Below are positions 24,564-33,471 of a DNA stretch of 64,000 nt, in pieces. Location: NCBI GenBank assembly GCA_963774765.1, contig CAVZGP010000009.1, positions 124,001 to 188,000 of the forward strand, written 5' to 3'. The stretch comes from Sva-07 sp963774765. Its GTDB lineage: Bacteria; Actinomycetota; Acidimicrobiia; Acidimicrobiales; Ilumatobacteraceae. The position numbers were made by a program, and so were the translations under genes. How positions within the stretch are numbered: position 1 is the stretch's first letter; each line of letters opens with the position of its first letter. Under the pieces are notes generated by a model. That model made no database searches and was not told where the DNA came from. It saw only the letters and a list, made by a program, of their open reading frames with translations.

Positions 24564-25240
24564 GTCTGTAGCCGGTACCCGAGCCCGCGGACGGTGACCA
24601 CGTGGCGAGGATTGGCCGGGTCGACCTCGACCTTGGTGCGCAGGCGACGGACATGCACGTCGACCAGTCGACCGTCACCGAAGTAGTCGTAGCCCCACAC
24701 CTTGTCGAGCAGCACCTCGCGGCTCAGCACCTTGCCAGGGCTTTCGGCGAGCTCGCAGAGCAGACGGAACTCGGTCTTGGTGAGGTGGACCTCGTCGCCA
24801 CCGCGCAGCACCTTGCCCTCGTCGGGGATCAGCTCCAGGTCACCGAAGCTCAGCCGTGCGTGGCCCTGTGGGCTGGGCCGAATCCTGCGCAGCAACGCTC
24901 GGATCCGCGCCGACAGCTCTTTCGGTGCGAACGGCTTGGTGAGGTAGTCGTCGGCGCCGGCTTCGAGGCCGGCGACCACGTCGTGGGTGTCGTTGCGGGC
25001 GGTCACCATGACGACGGGGACGTCGCTGGTGCGTCGCAGGGTCCGGCACAGCTCGAACCCGTCGATGCCGGGCAGCATGATGTCGATCAGCACGACATCG
25101 GGATTCGAGCGCGCGAACTTCTCGATCGCCTCTTCGCCGCTCTCGGCTTCGTCGACGATCCAGCCTTCGTCTTCGAGGGCGAGTTTGACCGCCGACCGGA
25201 TGCGTTCATCGTCCTCGACAGCCAGGATGCGTGTACCCAC
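24560..25240 (-). CDS. OmpR-family response regulator, MtrA-like
   Basis: 226 residues from GTG 25240 (an in-frame ATG at 25258 is possible). The receiver has the acidic ED-D pocket at 9-11, phospho-acceptor D53 in LIDIMLPG, and K102 in DDYLTKPF. The C-terminal winged helix has LTKTEFRLL and VDVHVRRLRTKVE. CATCAT ends 6 nt before the GTG, consistent with a leaderless start. With the kinase and GerMN lipoprotein it forms an MtrAB-like system. Assignment to MtrA itself rests on gene order as well as sequence. Confidence 0.9.
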   Translation of the reverse strand: MGTRILAVEDDERIRSAVKLALEDEGWIVDEAESGEEAIEKFARSNPDVVLIDIMLPGIDGFELCRTLRRTSDVPVVMVTARNDTHDVVAGLEAGADDYLTKPFAPKELSARIRALLRRIRPSPQGHARLSFGDLELIPDEGKVLRGGDEVHLTKTEFRLLCELAESPGKVLSREVLLDKVWGYDYFGDGRLVDVHVRRLRTKVEVDPANPRHVVTVRGLGYRLQT

Positions 25241-25285
25241 GTCCCCATGATGCCGCATCGCCGATGCCAACGACGACCACGACGC

Positions 25286-26104
25286 TCAGAAGTCGTGCCG
25301 GTGCGGTGGTGTCGTCCGTGCGATCAGGGCGAGCAATGTGGCATGGACGCCGGGGGTGGCTGCGACCACGGCGTCGGTGTCGGCAGTGCCGTCTCGGAAG
25401 TTCGACGTCATGGCGCCGGCTTCCGCAGCGATCAACACGCCGGCCACGAGGTCCCACGAGTTGAGGTGTTCCTCGAAGTACGCGTCGAGCCGGCCGCATG
25501 CGACCATGCAGAGATCGAGCGCGGCCGAGCCGTACCGTCGCATGTCGCGAACGTGTGGCAGCATCTCGGCCAACCGGTCGGCCTGACGTGAGCGGACGGC
25601 CGGGGAGTAGTTGAAGCCCGTGCCGATCAACGCCGTGGCCAGATCGTTGGCCGACGAACAACGGATCGGCACGCCGTTGCGCGTGGAGCCGGCACCGCGG
25701 GCGGCACTGAACAACTCGTCGGTGACGGGCACGTACACCGCGCCGGCGAGCGGGCCGTGCTCGTCGACCACGCCCACTGAGGTACACCAGGCCGGGAGGT
25801 CGTAGACGAAGTTGACCGTTCCGTCGATCGGGTCGACGTGCCACTCGAGCCCCGAGGTCCCGAGGTATCCGGCGCCCTCCTCGCCGACGATCGAGTCGTC
25901 CGGCCGTCGCTCGCGCAGCGTGTCGACGATCAGCGCCTCGCCTGCTCGATCGAACTCGGTGACGGGGTCGGTGGGTGTCGACTTCGTGTCGTGTTCGACC
26001 GGCTGGCCGACCCCGAGCCGTTGGCGTCCAACGTGCGCGAGCGTTCCGGCGCTGGTGGCGAGTTCGGTGGCGAGTGCGCGGAGTTCTGCCGGCGACACGG
26101 TCAT
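25286..26104 (-). CDS. Inositol monophosphatase family phosphatase
   Basis: 272 residues from ATG 26104. Metal-site motifs are intact: VGEEGAG, the DPIDGTVNFVYDLP block (DPxDGT-N-F) and the C-terminal NSWDLVAGVLIAAEAGA (WDxxAG). Members dephosphorylate inositol-1-phosphate, fructose-1,6-bisphosphate, histidinol phosphate or PAP. In Actinobacteria inositol supply for phosphatidylinositol is a likely role but not provable here. The start overlaps the stop of the upstream membrane protein gene (ATGA). Confidence 0.9.
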   Translation of the reverse strand: MTVSPAELRALATELATSAGTLAHVGRQRLGVGQPVEHDTKSTPTDPVTEFDRAGEALIVDTLRERRPDDSIVGEEGAGYLGTSGLEWHVDPIDGTVNFVYDLPAWCTSVGVVDEHGPLAGAVYVPVTDELFSAARGAGSTRNGVPIRCSSANDLATALIGTGFNYSPAVRSRQADRLAEMLPHVRDMRRYGSAALDLCMVACGRLDAYFEEHLNSWDLVAGVLIAAEAGAMTSNFRDGTADTDAVVAATPGVHATLLALIARTTPPHRHDF

Positions 26105-26412
26105 CGCGGTGCGTGCCCGGCGTTGGTGCGGTCCTCGATCTCGCGCCACTCACCGATCGCCCGCATCACCAGCACCGCGACGATCGCCATGCCTCCCGCG
26201 GCGACCAAGGCTCCGACGAGAAGGCCGATGCCCGTCGCCAGCGCGCAATCGCCCTCACATTGCAGCGCGATCAGCGAATAGCCGATCAACGCGCCGGCGA
26301 GACCGCTGAGGAGGATCGCCGCGAAGGCACCGATGCGCACCCCGACCGAAGGGAGCGCGGACAGGGATCGATCCGACTCGGGCCCAGGCGCGACGTTCGG
26401 CGAGGTGTCCAT
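26101..26412 (-). CDS. Small membrane protein, function unknown
   Basis: 103 residues from ATG 26412. Two or three hydrophobic segments (about 27-45 and 58-85) flank a CEGDC motif in a short loop that could form a disulfide outside the membrane. It is divergent from dinB; the two starts are only 31 bp apart, or overlap if dinB begins at ATG 26411. It is coupled to the inositol-phosphatase family gene by an ATGA overlap. Family not recognised. Confidence 0.65.
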   Translation of the reverse strand: MDTSPNVAPGPESDRSLSALPSVGVRIGAFAAILLSGLAGALIGYSLIALQCEGDCALATGIGLLVGALVAAGGMAIVAVLVMRAIGEWREIEDRTNAGHAPR

Positions 26413-26443
26413 GGCGCGGATCGTAACGGGCCACACTGGTGAC

Positions 26444-27715
26444 GTGACCGGCCCGCGCCAGATCCTCCACGTGGACATGGACGCGTTCTTCGTGTCGGTC
26501 GAGTTGCGTCGCCGCCCTGATCTGGTCGGTCAACCGGTCGTCGTCGGCGGAACGGGAAACCGTGGCGTCGTCGCCGCAGCGTCGTACGAGGCCAGGCGAT
26601 TCGGTGTGCACTCCGCGATGCCGTCGGCGGTCGCGAAGCGCCGGTGCCCGCACGCCGTGTTCCTGCCGGGCGATCACTCGCTGTACGGCGAGGTGAGCGC
26701 GCAGGTTCGCGAGATCATGGATCGGTACACGCCGTTGGTCGAGCCGCTGTCGCTCGACGAGGCGTTCCTCGACGTCACCGGTTCGCTGCGCCTCTTCGGC
26801 CCGGCACCCGAGATCGCCGCGTCGATCCGTCGAGCGGTCAACGACGAACTGTCGTTGCGCTGTTCGGTCGGCGTCGCGCCGAACAAGTTCCTCGCCAAGA
26901 TGGCCTCGGTCGAGGCCAAGCCCCGGGCGACGCCGACCACGGTCGAACCTGGGCCAGGCGTAGTCGTGGTCGTCGCCGGGGAGGAGCGTGCATTCCTCGA
27001 TCCGTTGCCGGTGCAGCGCCTGTGGGGCGTCGGGCCGGTCACCCTCGACAAACTGCATCGCATCGGGATCCGACGCGTCGCCGACTTCGCATCGGTCGAC
27101 CCGTCGGTGTTGGTGACCGCGCTGGGCGCTCGGCAAGCGCACCACCTGCTCGGGCTCGCACGAGGGTTCGACGATCGCGCGGTCGAACCCGAACGCGAGG
27201 CGAAGTCGATCAGCCACGAGGAGACCTATGCGATCAACAAGTACGAACACGACGAGCTCCACCGTGAGCTCGTGCGCCTCGCCGACGCCGTGGCCGGGCG
27301 CCTGCGCGCCGCTGGCGTCGGGGCGCGAACCCTCACGCTCAAGCTCCGCTTCGACACGGGCTTCCAGACGATCACTCGCTCGGTGACGTGCCCGGAGGCG
27401 GTCGAGCTCGCACCGGAGATCGTCGATCTCCTCGCGCCGCTCCTCGAGGCGATCGACCCGACGCCAGGTGTTCGCCTGCTGGGCGTCGGAGGTTCCAATC
27501 TGGGTCCGAGCACACGGCAATTGAGCCTGGACGACCTCCTCGACGAGCGGCCGGATTGGGTTGCCACGACCGAGGCACTCGATCGGATTCGCGATCGATT
27601 CGGTTCGGCGGCGATCGGTCCCGCCAGTGCGCTCGAGTCAGGACGTCTCCGCGTGGTGCGCCGCGGCGAACAGCAGTGGGGGCCAGATGCTGAGAAAGGC
27701 AGCGCACCGCGTTGA
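26444..27715 (+). CDS. dinB: DNA polymerase IV (Y family)
   Basis: 423 residues from GTG 26444 (VTGPRQILHVDMDAFFVSVE); ATG 26411 would add 11 residues. The catalytic acids are visible in HVDMDAFF and PLSLDEAFLDVTG, followed by SVGVAPNKFLAKMAS and the LWGVGPVT HhH region, and a little-finger domain ending near residue 350. The enzyme performs error-prone translesion synthesis. The beta-clamp motif may be TRQLSLDDLL. A clear GAAC-N4-GTTC LexA site is not seen directly upstream, unlike the nuclease pair at 11350. Confidence 0.93.
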   Translation: MTGPRQILHVDMDAFFVSVELRRRPDLVGQPVVVGGTGNRGVVAAASYEARRFGVHSAMPSAVAKRRCPHAVFLPGDHSLYGEVSAQVREIMDRYTPLVEPLSLDEAFLDVTGSLRLFGPAPEIAASIRRAVNDELSLRCSVGVAPNKFLAKMASVEAKPRATPTTVEPGPGVVVVVAGEERAFLDPLPVQRLWGVGPVTLDKLHRIGIRRVADFASVDPSVLVTALGARQAHHLLGLARGFDDRAVEPEREAKSISHEETYAINKYEHDELHRELVRLADAVAGRLRAAGVGARTLTLKLRFDTGFQTITRSVTCPEAVELAPEIVDLLAPLLEAIDPTPGVRLLGVGGSNLGPSTRQLSLDDLLDERPDWVATTEALDRIRDRFGSAAIGPASALESGRLRVVRRGEQQWGPDAEKGSAPR

Positions 27716-27746
27716 GGAACGGTCGGAAACGTGCGATGATTGCCCC

Positions 27747-28076
27747 GTGCCTCTCTCCGAGGAAGAGCAACGCATCTTGCGTCAGATCGAGCAGGAGCTC
27801 GAGCAGGACCCCACCTTCTCCCAACGCGGCTATCGGGTGTCACGTCGGCGCTCGATCTTCCTCGCGGCCGGCCTGCTCGTGGGCCTCGTGATCACCATCG
27901 GCGGCCTCGCGGTGAGTTTCGTCGTGGCGTTCGGCGGATTCGTCCTCGTCCTGGTGATGGCGATCCTGCTCGAATCCGAAGTGCGGCTGCTCGGGCGCGA
28001 ACGACTCGGACAGCTGCCGATCTCGGCCTGGCTCAGCGGACGTCGACCAGACGTCGACGACGACGCCACGCGCTGA
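27747..28076 (+). CDS. DUF3040 family membrane protein
   Basis: 109 residues from GTG 27747. The start MPLSEEEQRILRQIEQELEQ is the hallmark of DUF3040, a family of small actinobacterial membrane proteins. Two hydrophobic segments (about 37-56 and 58-78) follow an RVSRRR patch. Function is unknown; in other actinobacteria such genes are often near dinB and the dcw region. GATGAT ends 6 nt before the GTG. It lies 31 bp after dinB. Confidence 0.85.
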   Translation: MPLSEEEQRILRQIEQELEQDPTFSQRGYRVSRRRSIFLAAGLLVGLVITIGGLAVSFVVAFGGFVLVLVMAILLESEVRLLGRERLGQLPISAWLSGRRPDVDDDATR

Positions 28077-28088
28077 TGCCCTCCTCGT

Positions 28089-30317
28089 TCACCGCCACGC
28101 GGTGAAGTAGCGCCGAACCCGGTTCGGCCAGTCGAGCGCCTCGGAGGTTGCCCGATCGATCTGCTTGGCCCAGTTGCGACAGTCGCGGATCGGGCTTGCC
28201 CCGTAGGAGCCCGCCACGTCGAACCCGGCGCTGCCTTCGGCGCGGTAGGTCGCCTCGGTCACGGCCTCCGCGAGTGACGACATGGGTCTGGTGACCAACG
28301 GGAAATGACGCGCCGCGCGGGCGGCCACCTCTGTCGGCGTGTCCGAAGGTTGCACGGGTACTCCCACTGCCACCACGGCGTTCGTCGCACGTTGCCATGC
28401 ATCGGCGAGTTGGTCGTCGATGGATCGAGCACGGCGGCGATGGCGGACGAGTCGGACGACGCCCGGCGTGGCGAGCGTGACCCCGAGCAGTACGAGCACG
28501 GCGAGCCAGACGTTCGACCCTCCGTCATCGGACGCCGCCTGAACGGAGGACTCCGGTGACGGGTTGCTGACCGGGTCGTCGAAGTCGGGGATGTTCAATC
28601 CTGTACCGCCGTCGACAGCACCTGTCGGCAAGGTCGTCACCGGGACATCCGCGCCGTCGTCGATCTCGTCGGCGCCCGCCGAGACGTCCTGTTGCGCCGG
28701 GAGGCCGGTGTAGCTCTGAGCGTTCGGTGCGCCACGACCTGGCGTCGGTTCGAAGGCCACCCACCCGATGTCGTCGAACCACACCTCGGGCCATGCGTGC
28801 GCATTGCGACCCAGCACCGAGTACTCGCCATCGCCGACAGGCACACCGGAGGTGAAACCGACGGCCACCCGGGTGGGGATGCCCAGGGTCCGCAACATGG
28901 CGGCGTAGGTGCCGGCGAACTGCTCGCAGTAGCCGACCCGATCGCGTAGGAAATTCTCGATCGCCGTGTTGCCGTGACCGGGCCGAACCTCGAGGCTGTA
29001 GTCGAACTCGCGCTGGAACCACGTCTGCAGTGCCAGCGCCGCGTCGTAGGCGCTCGGTGCATCGCCGGTGACCTGTCGTGCGGTGGCGGCCACGACAGGA
29101 GGCATGTCGTCCGGCAGGCTCGTGTGGATGGGGTCGGGCGACGCAGCCGAGGTTGCGACGCTCAACTGTGCGGGATCGAGCGCGGGAGCCGCCGACACGA
29201 TGTCGAACCTGTCGCCAGGCTCGAGATCGCTGCCGACGGTGACCAGCGTCGAGGTCTCGGCCACGAATCGCAAGTCGTCGGGTCCCGTTGCCTGATATGG
29301 ATCCGGTGCCGCCGGTACCAGGCTTCCGCCGAGTGCGCCGATGGTGACCCGTTGCCGGTTCTCGATCAACGAGTCCGCCGACGCGTTGAGCGAACCGTCG
29401 ATGGGCTGCAGCTCGCGTTCGGGAAGTCCCCAGGTGGTGCCGTCGAACTGTGGCAGCGCTGATGATCGCCAATACGACTCGGAATCGGCGTGCACTCGGA
29501 ACAACTCGGTGGTGGAGCGGTTCGTCAGCCGCGACCGGATGTCGACGAGCGGGCTGAGCACCTGGCTGACGCCTCCGCCCCTTCCACCCGTGTCGACGAG
29601 AGGTGCCGCGTCGGCGCCCGGGAGTCGGGGGCCGACGAATCCGGCAGCCACGGCGACGACCAGACCGAATGCCAACGCCACCGGCAACCGCCGCCGCCAC
29701 GTCGTCGCCTGGCCCCGGGCCGCGGAGGCGTGGTACCCGCGCAGGGTCGCCGTCGTGACCACCCCGGTGCCGACCAGCGCCACCGTCGTCGCGATTCGGA
29801 GGCGTTCGTCGCCGAGCGCTCCGACGAAGACGAACAGGACGCCTCCTGGAACCAGCGTCTCCGCCCGGGCGTCGGCCCGGAACGCGAAGACATCGGCGAG
29901 CAACACCGCCACGGCGAGTCCGATCGCTGCGAGTACGTCCCACCCGCCGCCGTAGTCGACCGGCGCGACCGCCGTGCGGAACTCGGCACGAACCGAGGCG
30001 AGTTGCTCGCCGAGCATCGACCATGTGTCGCCCGTCGGCATTGCCCACGCGAACGTATCGGGGTAGTACACCGCGAGGACCGTCCACCCGAGTGCCAAGG
30101 CCAGGGCCGGAACCGCGATCCACGCCGCCAACGGCAGCCGTCGCAGCAGGAGGCCCAGGCCGTGGCCGACGGCGACGATGACCGCCATGTCGGCGACGAA
30201 CGGCCAGCCGGAGAACACCCGCGCGTAGCCGAGGGCGACGACCATCGAGAACGCGGCCACCATCAGACTGGCGAGCAGATCGTTGCTCAGATTCGAACGG
30301 CTGTGCGTCGTCCTCAC
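28089..30317 (-). CDS. Transglutaminase-like membrane protein (TgpA/DUF3488 type)
   Basis: 742 residues from GTG 30317. Several transmembrane helices occupy about the first 210 residues. A large outside domain follows, with the transglutaminase-like triad: Cys in DRVGYCEQFAGTYAAML, His in RNAHAWPEVWF and Asp in FDDIGWVAFEPTPG. One transmembrane segment lies near residue 610 and a cytoplasmic C-terminal domain ends the protein. The gene forms a tight unit with DUF58 (GTGA overlap) and MoxR genes, a widespread trio thought to act in envelope stress or maturation. Confidence 0.88.
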   Translation of the reverse strand: MRTTHSRSNLSNDLLASLMVAAFSMVVALGYARVFSGWPFVADMAVIVAVGHGLGLLLRRLPLAAWIAVPALALALGWTVLAVYYPDTFAWAMPTGDTWSMLGEQLASVRAEFRTAVAPVDYGGGWDVLAAIGLAVAVLLADVFAFRADARAETLVPGGVLFVFVGALGDERLRIATTVALVGTGVVTTATLRGYHASAARGQATTWRRRLPVALAFGLVVAVAAGFVGPRLPGADAAPLVDTGGRGGGVSQVLSPLVDIRSRLTNRSTTELFRVHADSESYWRSSALPQFDGTTWGLPERELQPIDGSLNASADSLIENRQRVTIGALGGSLVPAAPDPYQATGPDDLRFVAETSTLVTVGSDLEPGDRFDIVSAAPALDPAQLSVATSAASPDPIHTSLPDDMPPVVAATARQVTGDAPSAYDAALALQTWFQREFDYSLEVRPGHGNTAIENFLRDRVGYCEQFAGTYAAMLRTLGIPTRVAVGFTSGVPVGDGEYSVLGRNAHAWPEVWFDDIGWVAFEPTPGRGAPNAQSYTGLPAQQDVSAGADEIDDGADVPVTTLPTGAVDGGTGLNIPDFDDPVSNPSPESSVQAASDDGGSNVWLAVLVLLGVTLATPGVVRLVRHRRRARSIDDQLADAWQRATNAVVAVGVPVQPSDTPTEVAARAARHFPLVTRPMSSLAEAVTEATYRAEGSAGFDVAGSYGASPIRDCRNWAKQIDRATSEALDWPNRVRRYFTAWR

Positions 30318-31486
30318 GACTGTGTCGATTCCCGAGAGCTCGTCGGTCGACCGACCAGGGCCTGCCAGGCCGCCACGAACTCGTCGTCGGACCCCACAGT
30401 CACGCCGAGGAGTGTTCCGTCCGGCGCGTCGTTGGTCGCGACCAGCACTGGCGTGATGGTGGGATCGGAGATCGCCCGACTCGCCCGCCACGACGCCGCG
30501 TGACGCGAGCCGGTGACCACGACGAGCAACTCCAGACCATCGGCCATGTCGTTGTCGACGGCAACGAGCGGTGCGTCGCTCGGCTCGATGCGCGCGAGCA
30601 CCCGCTGGGTGGTGTTGACGACTTCCGGACCCCGCAGGTCGATGCCGCCAGCGGTGACGAATCTGGTGCTGAGGCCGGCTCGCATCGCACTCGACACCAG
30701 ACTGGCCGCTGCGGTCACGCCGTGTTCGAAGTTGGCGTTGTTGCCGTGCGCCCCAGGTGAGGGGTCGAACATCACGGTGCAGCGGTGCAGGCCCTCGACG
30801 GTGAACTCCTTGACCATGAGGTCGTCAGTGCGCGCCGACGCGCGCCAGTGGATGCTGCGCGGTTCGTCCCCGGCCGCGTACTCGCGGAGGCCGTGGAAGT
30901 CGCCCGGTCCGAGCCGTCGCGACGACTCGAGCAGGGCGGTTCCGAGCGTGCCGCGTCCCAGTTCGGGCATGTCGATGGCCAAGGTGCGAGGCGCCACGAC
31001 GATCTCGCTGGAGCCGGCGATGACGGTTGACGAGCGGGCGATTCCCAGCACATCACCGACGATCAGTCGAAGCGGACCGACCCCGACCACCCCGCGCGTC
31101 GTGGTCGGCACGCGGTAGCCCGACGACGACACCGTGCCCGCCCGAAGCGGCGCGACCGGGAGTCGGGCCACATGGTCCTCGGTCATCGTGCGCACCACGG
31201 GTTCCTCGAGGACGAACGGAGGCGTGGCGTGGGCGCCGGTGTGACGCAGACGGATGTCGACGTGGCCGGTGTCGCCGGCGACCAACACCGAGGGATGGAT
31301 CCAACGGTCGGCTTCGATTCTCGGGCGACGAACCCAGACGTAGACGACGGCGACGGCGACGGCGACGAGACAACCGGCACCGATCACGTACAGCTCGATG
31401 ATGCCGAACACGCGCCCGATCGCGATGGCGACACCGGCGGCTCCCATCACCGCGATGCCTTGGCGGGTCAGAGTGAACCGATCCAT
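30314..31486 (-). CDS. DUF58 domain protein
   Basis: 390 residues. Two N-terminal transmembrane segments (about 10-50) precede a beta-rich domain and the DUF58 signature GDFHGLREYAAGDEPRSIHW (residues about 205-224), followed by a von Willebrand-like fold. DUF58 proteins are partners of MoxR ATPases and transglutaminase proteins. It overlaps the transglutaminase start and follows moxR by 12 bp. Biochemical function is unknown. Confidence 0.88.
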   Translation of the reverse strand: MDRFTLTRQGIAVMGAAGVAIAIGRVFGIIELYVIGAGCLVAVAVAVVYVWVRRPRIEADRWIHPSVLVAGDTGHVDIRLRHTGAHATPPFVLEEPVVRTMTEDHVARLPVAPLRAGTVSSSGYRVPTTTRGVVGVGPLRLIVGDVLGIARSSTVIAGSSEIVVAPRTLAIDMPELGRGTLGTALLESSRRLGPGDFHGLREYAAGDEPRSIHWRASARTDDLMVKEFTVEGLHRCTVMFDPSPGAHGNNANFEHGVTAAASLVSSAMRAGLSTRFVTAGGIDLRGPEVVNTTQRVLARIEPSDAPLVAVDNDMADGLELLVVVTGSRHAASWRASRAISDPTITPVLVATNDAPDGTLLGVTVGSDDEFVAAWQALVGRPTSSRESTQS

Positions 31487-31498
31487 GGGCTCACGGGT

Positions 31499-32521
31499 TC
31501 AGCGAGGGACCGGTACGGCCACGGCATCGAAGACCTCGCTGATCGCATCCGCGGGCGAGAGCTGCGAGCCGTGTTCGGCCCGCACGATCACTCGATGACT
31601 CAGCGTGGGGTGGCCGACCGCCTTGACGTCATCGGGGGTCGCGTAGTTGCGTCCGTTGGCAGCCGCGTGCGCCCGCGCTGCCGCGGCGAGCTGCAACGTG
31701 GCTCTGGGTGACAGGCCGAGTTCGATGCCGGGATGACGGCGGCTCGTCGCGGCAAGGTCGACCAGGTACGACTTGAGCGCCGTGGCGACGTGCACACCAC
31801 GGACCGCTGAGATCATCGCCCGGATCTCGTCGATGGAGACCACGGGCCGCAACGCCTGCACCGAGTTCGCGCCGACGTGCAGGTCGAGCATCTGCATCTC
31901 CGCGGCCCGGGCGGGATAGCCGATCGAGATCCGCAGGAGGAAGCGGTCGAGCTGGCTTTCCGGAAGCCGGTAGGTCCCGCCCTGGTCGACGGGGTTCTGC
32001 GTGGCGATCACCATGAACGGGGCCTCGAGCGTCCGGCTGCGGCCGTCGGCGGTGATCTGGCGTTCCTCCATCGCCTCGAGCAGCGCCGACTGGGTCTTCG
32101 GTGATGCCCGGTTGATCTCGTCGGCCAACACGATGTTGGCGAACAGCGGTCCTGGCTCGAACACGAAGGTCTCGCTCGAGCGTTGGTAGATGCTGACCCC
32201 GACGAGATCGGTGGGCAGCAGGTCGGGGGTGAACTGGATGCGCTTCCAGCTGCAGTCGATCGACGCGGCGAGCGCCTTGGCCAGCGACGTCTTGCCGACG
32301 CCCGGTACGTCCTCGATCAGCAGGTGGCCCTCCGCCAAGAGACACATCACGGCCAGCTCGATCGTCTCGCGCTTGCCGTGGAGCACCTGGGCGACATTGG
32401 AGGTGATGGCCTCGAAGAGATCGGCGAAACCGCGCATGGCCGTCGGGTCGGAGACGGCGGCCGTCGTCGATGTGGCCGAGGAGGTCGGCGAGCTGGCGTC
32501 GTCGGCGATATCGGTCGTCAC
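31499..32521 (-). CDS. MoxR-family AAA+ ATPase
   Basis: 340 residues from GTG 32521. Walker A is EDVPGVGKTSLAKAL, Walker B is IVLADEINRASPKTQ, and sensor motif TQNPVDQGGTYRLPESQLDR is typical of MoxR. A Ser/Thr/Ala-rich stretch of 30 residues at the N-terminus is likely disordered. MoxR proteins act as chaperones that activate or assemble partner proteins with VWA/DUF58 folds. It is first in the operon and divergent from the degenerate ROK gene, with 57 bp between starts. Confidence 0.92.
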   Translation of the reverse strand: MTTDIADDASSPTSSATSTTAAVSDPTAMRGFADLFEAITSNVAQVLHGKRETIELAVMCLLAEGHLLIEDVPGVGKTSLAKALAASIDCSWKRIQFTPDLLPTDLVGVSIYQRSSETFVFEPGPLFANIVLADEINRASPKTQSALLEAMEERQITADGRSRTLEAPFMVIATQNPVDQGGTYRLPESQLDRFLLRISIGYPARAAEMQMLDLHVGANSVQALRPVVSIDEIRAMISAVRGVHVATALKSYLVDLAATSRRHPGIELGLSPRATLQLAAAARAHAAANGRNYATPDDVKAVGHPTLSHRVIVRAEHGSQLSPADAISEVFDAVAVPVPR

Positions 32522-32564
32522 CGCCCGAAGGGTAGACCGGCGATCGACCGAGCGACAGTCGGGA

Positions 32565-32570
32565 TAGCTT
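32565..32570 (+). promoter_or_regulatory. Putative -10 element of the ROK-like gene
   Basis: TAGCTT ends 8 nt before the GTG start at 32579; no ribosome-binding site is visible. Confidence 0.35.
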
Positions 32571-32578
32571 CGGCCACA

Positions 32579-33448
32579 GTGGTTCAGACGGAGACATCGG
32601 TGTTGGCAGTGGTGGTCGACCCGGGTCGACTGTCGGCGGGGATCGTCGACGAACGAGGCGAGGTGCTCGTCCGCGACCGCATCAGCACCCCGACCCGTGA
32701 GGTGTGGAGAGCGCTCGAACAGCTCGTTTTGCGGGTGATGGCGGCACGACCCGACGACGTGGCGGCACCGTCCGCGGTCGCGGTCAGCTGTGCCGGACCG
32801 ATCGACGAGCCCGCCGGCGCCGTGTCGCCAGCCGCGCTGCCCGCCTGGTCGGGATTCCCGCTGCGCCAGCACGTCGAAGAACTCACGGGACTTCCCGTCG
32901 TGCTCGACACGCTGGCAGGCGCGGTCGCGATGGGCGAGCTGCGCCATGGCGACACGCTGACCACGTCGAGTTTCTTCACGCTCGTACTCGATCGAACGAT
33001 CGAATCAGCGTGCATCCTCGACGGCGTCCGCCTTCGCGGTGCTCATGGCAACGCTGGATCGATCGCACATCTCACGGTCGATCCGAGCGGACCGACGTGC
33101 ACGTGTGGAGCGGTGGGGTGCCTGGCGGCCTTCGCGTCGGCCGGTGCGCTCGAAGCAGAGATGAACCGTCCACTCCGGCGCGCGACCCCATCGATCGTCG
33201 AACGCACGGGGATCATGGTCGGTCGAGCGATCGCGTCGTCGGCGGCCGCCTTCGACGTATCGACGTTCGTGCTGTCCGGTGTTGTCGTCGACACCTTCGG
33301 CGACGCCATGCTCGACACGATGCGACGAGAGATCGCAGCGCGCATGCGGTTGGCGCACCTGGCCGAGCTGCAGGTCGTCGAGCCATCGGGATTCGTGCAA
33401 CCGCTCGTGGGCGCCGCGGCGCTCGTCGACGCCAGTGGTCCGCGCTGA
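32579..33448 (+). CDS. Degenerate ROK-family protein (possible pseudokinase)
   Basis: 289 residues from GTG 32579. The fold-defining zinc motif CTCGAVGCLAAFASAGA and the GNAGSIAHLTVDPSGPTC segment mark it as ROK. However, the phosphate loop DxGGT is replaced by DPGRLSAG, and the catalytic NDA position reads LDTLAGA, so the catalytic Asp appears lost. The sister protein at 17632-18591 keeps both. It is therefore likely a sugar-binding or regulatory protein without kinase activity; there is no DNA-binding domain. It is 23 bp upstream of an acyl-CoA dehydrogenase gene that has its own -10. Confidence 0.75.
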   Translation: MVQTETSVLAVVVDPGRLSAGIVDERGEVLVRDRISTPTREVWRALEQLVLRVMAARPDDVAAPSAVAVSCAGPIDEPAGAVSPAALPAWSGFPLRQHVEELTGLPVVLDTLAGAVAMGELRHGDTLTTSSFFTLVLDRTIESACILDGVRLRGAHGNAGSIAHLTVDPSGPTCTCGAVGCLAAFASAGALEAEMNRPLRRATPSIVERTGIMVGRAIASSAAAFDVSTFVLSGVVVDTFGDAMLDTMRREIAARMRLAHLAELQVVEPSGFVQPLVGAAALVDASGPR

Positions 33449-33458
33449 GCCCGGCGAG

Positions 33459-33464
33459 TAGCCT
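33459..33464 (+). promoter_or_regulatory. Putative -10 element of the acyl-CoA dehydrogenase gene
   Basis: TAGCCT ends 7 nt before ATG 33472, again consistent with a leaderless message. Confidence 0.4.
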
Positions 33465-33471
33465 CGGCGCC

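Noticed and set aside
26400..26444. A LexA box upstream of dinB
   Set aside because: No GAAC-N4-GTTC match is visible in the short divergent region.
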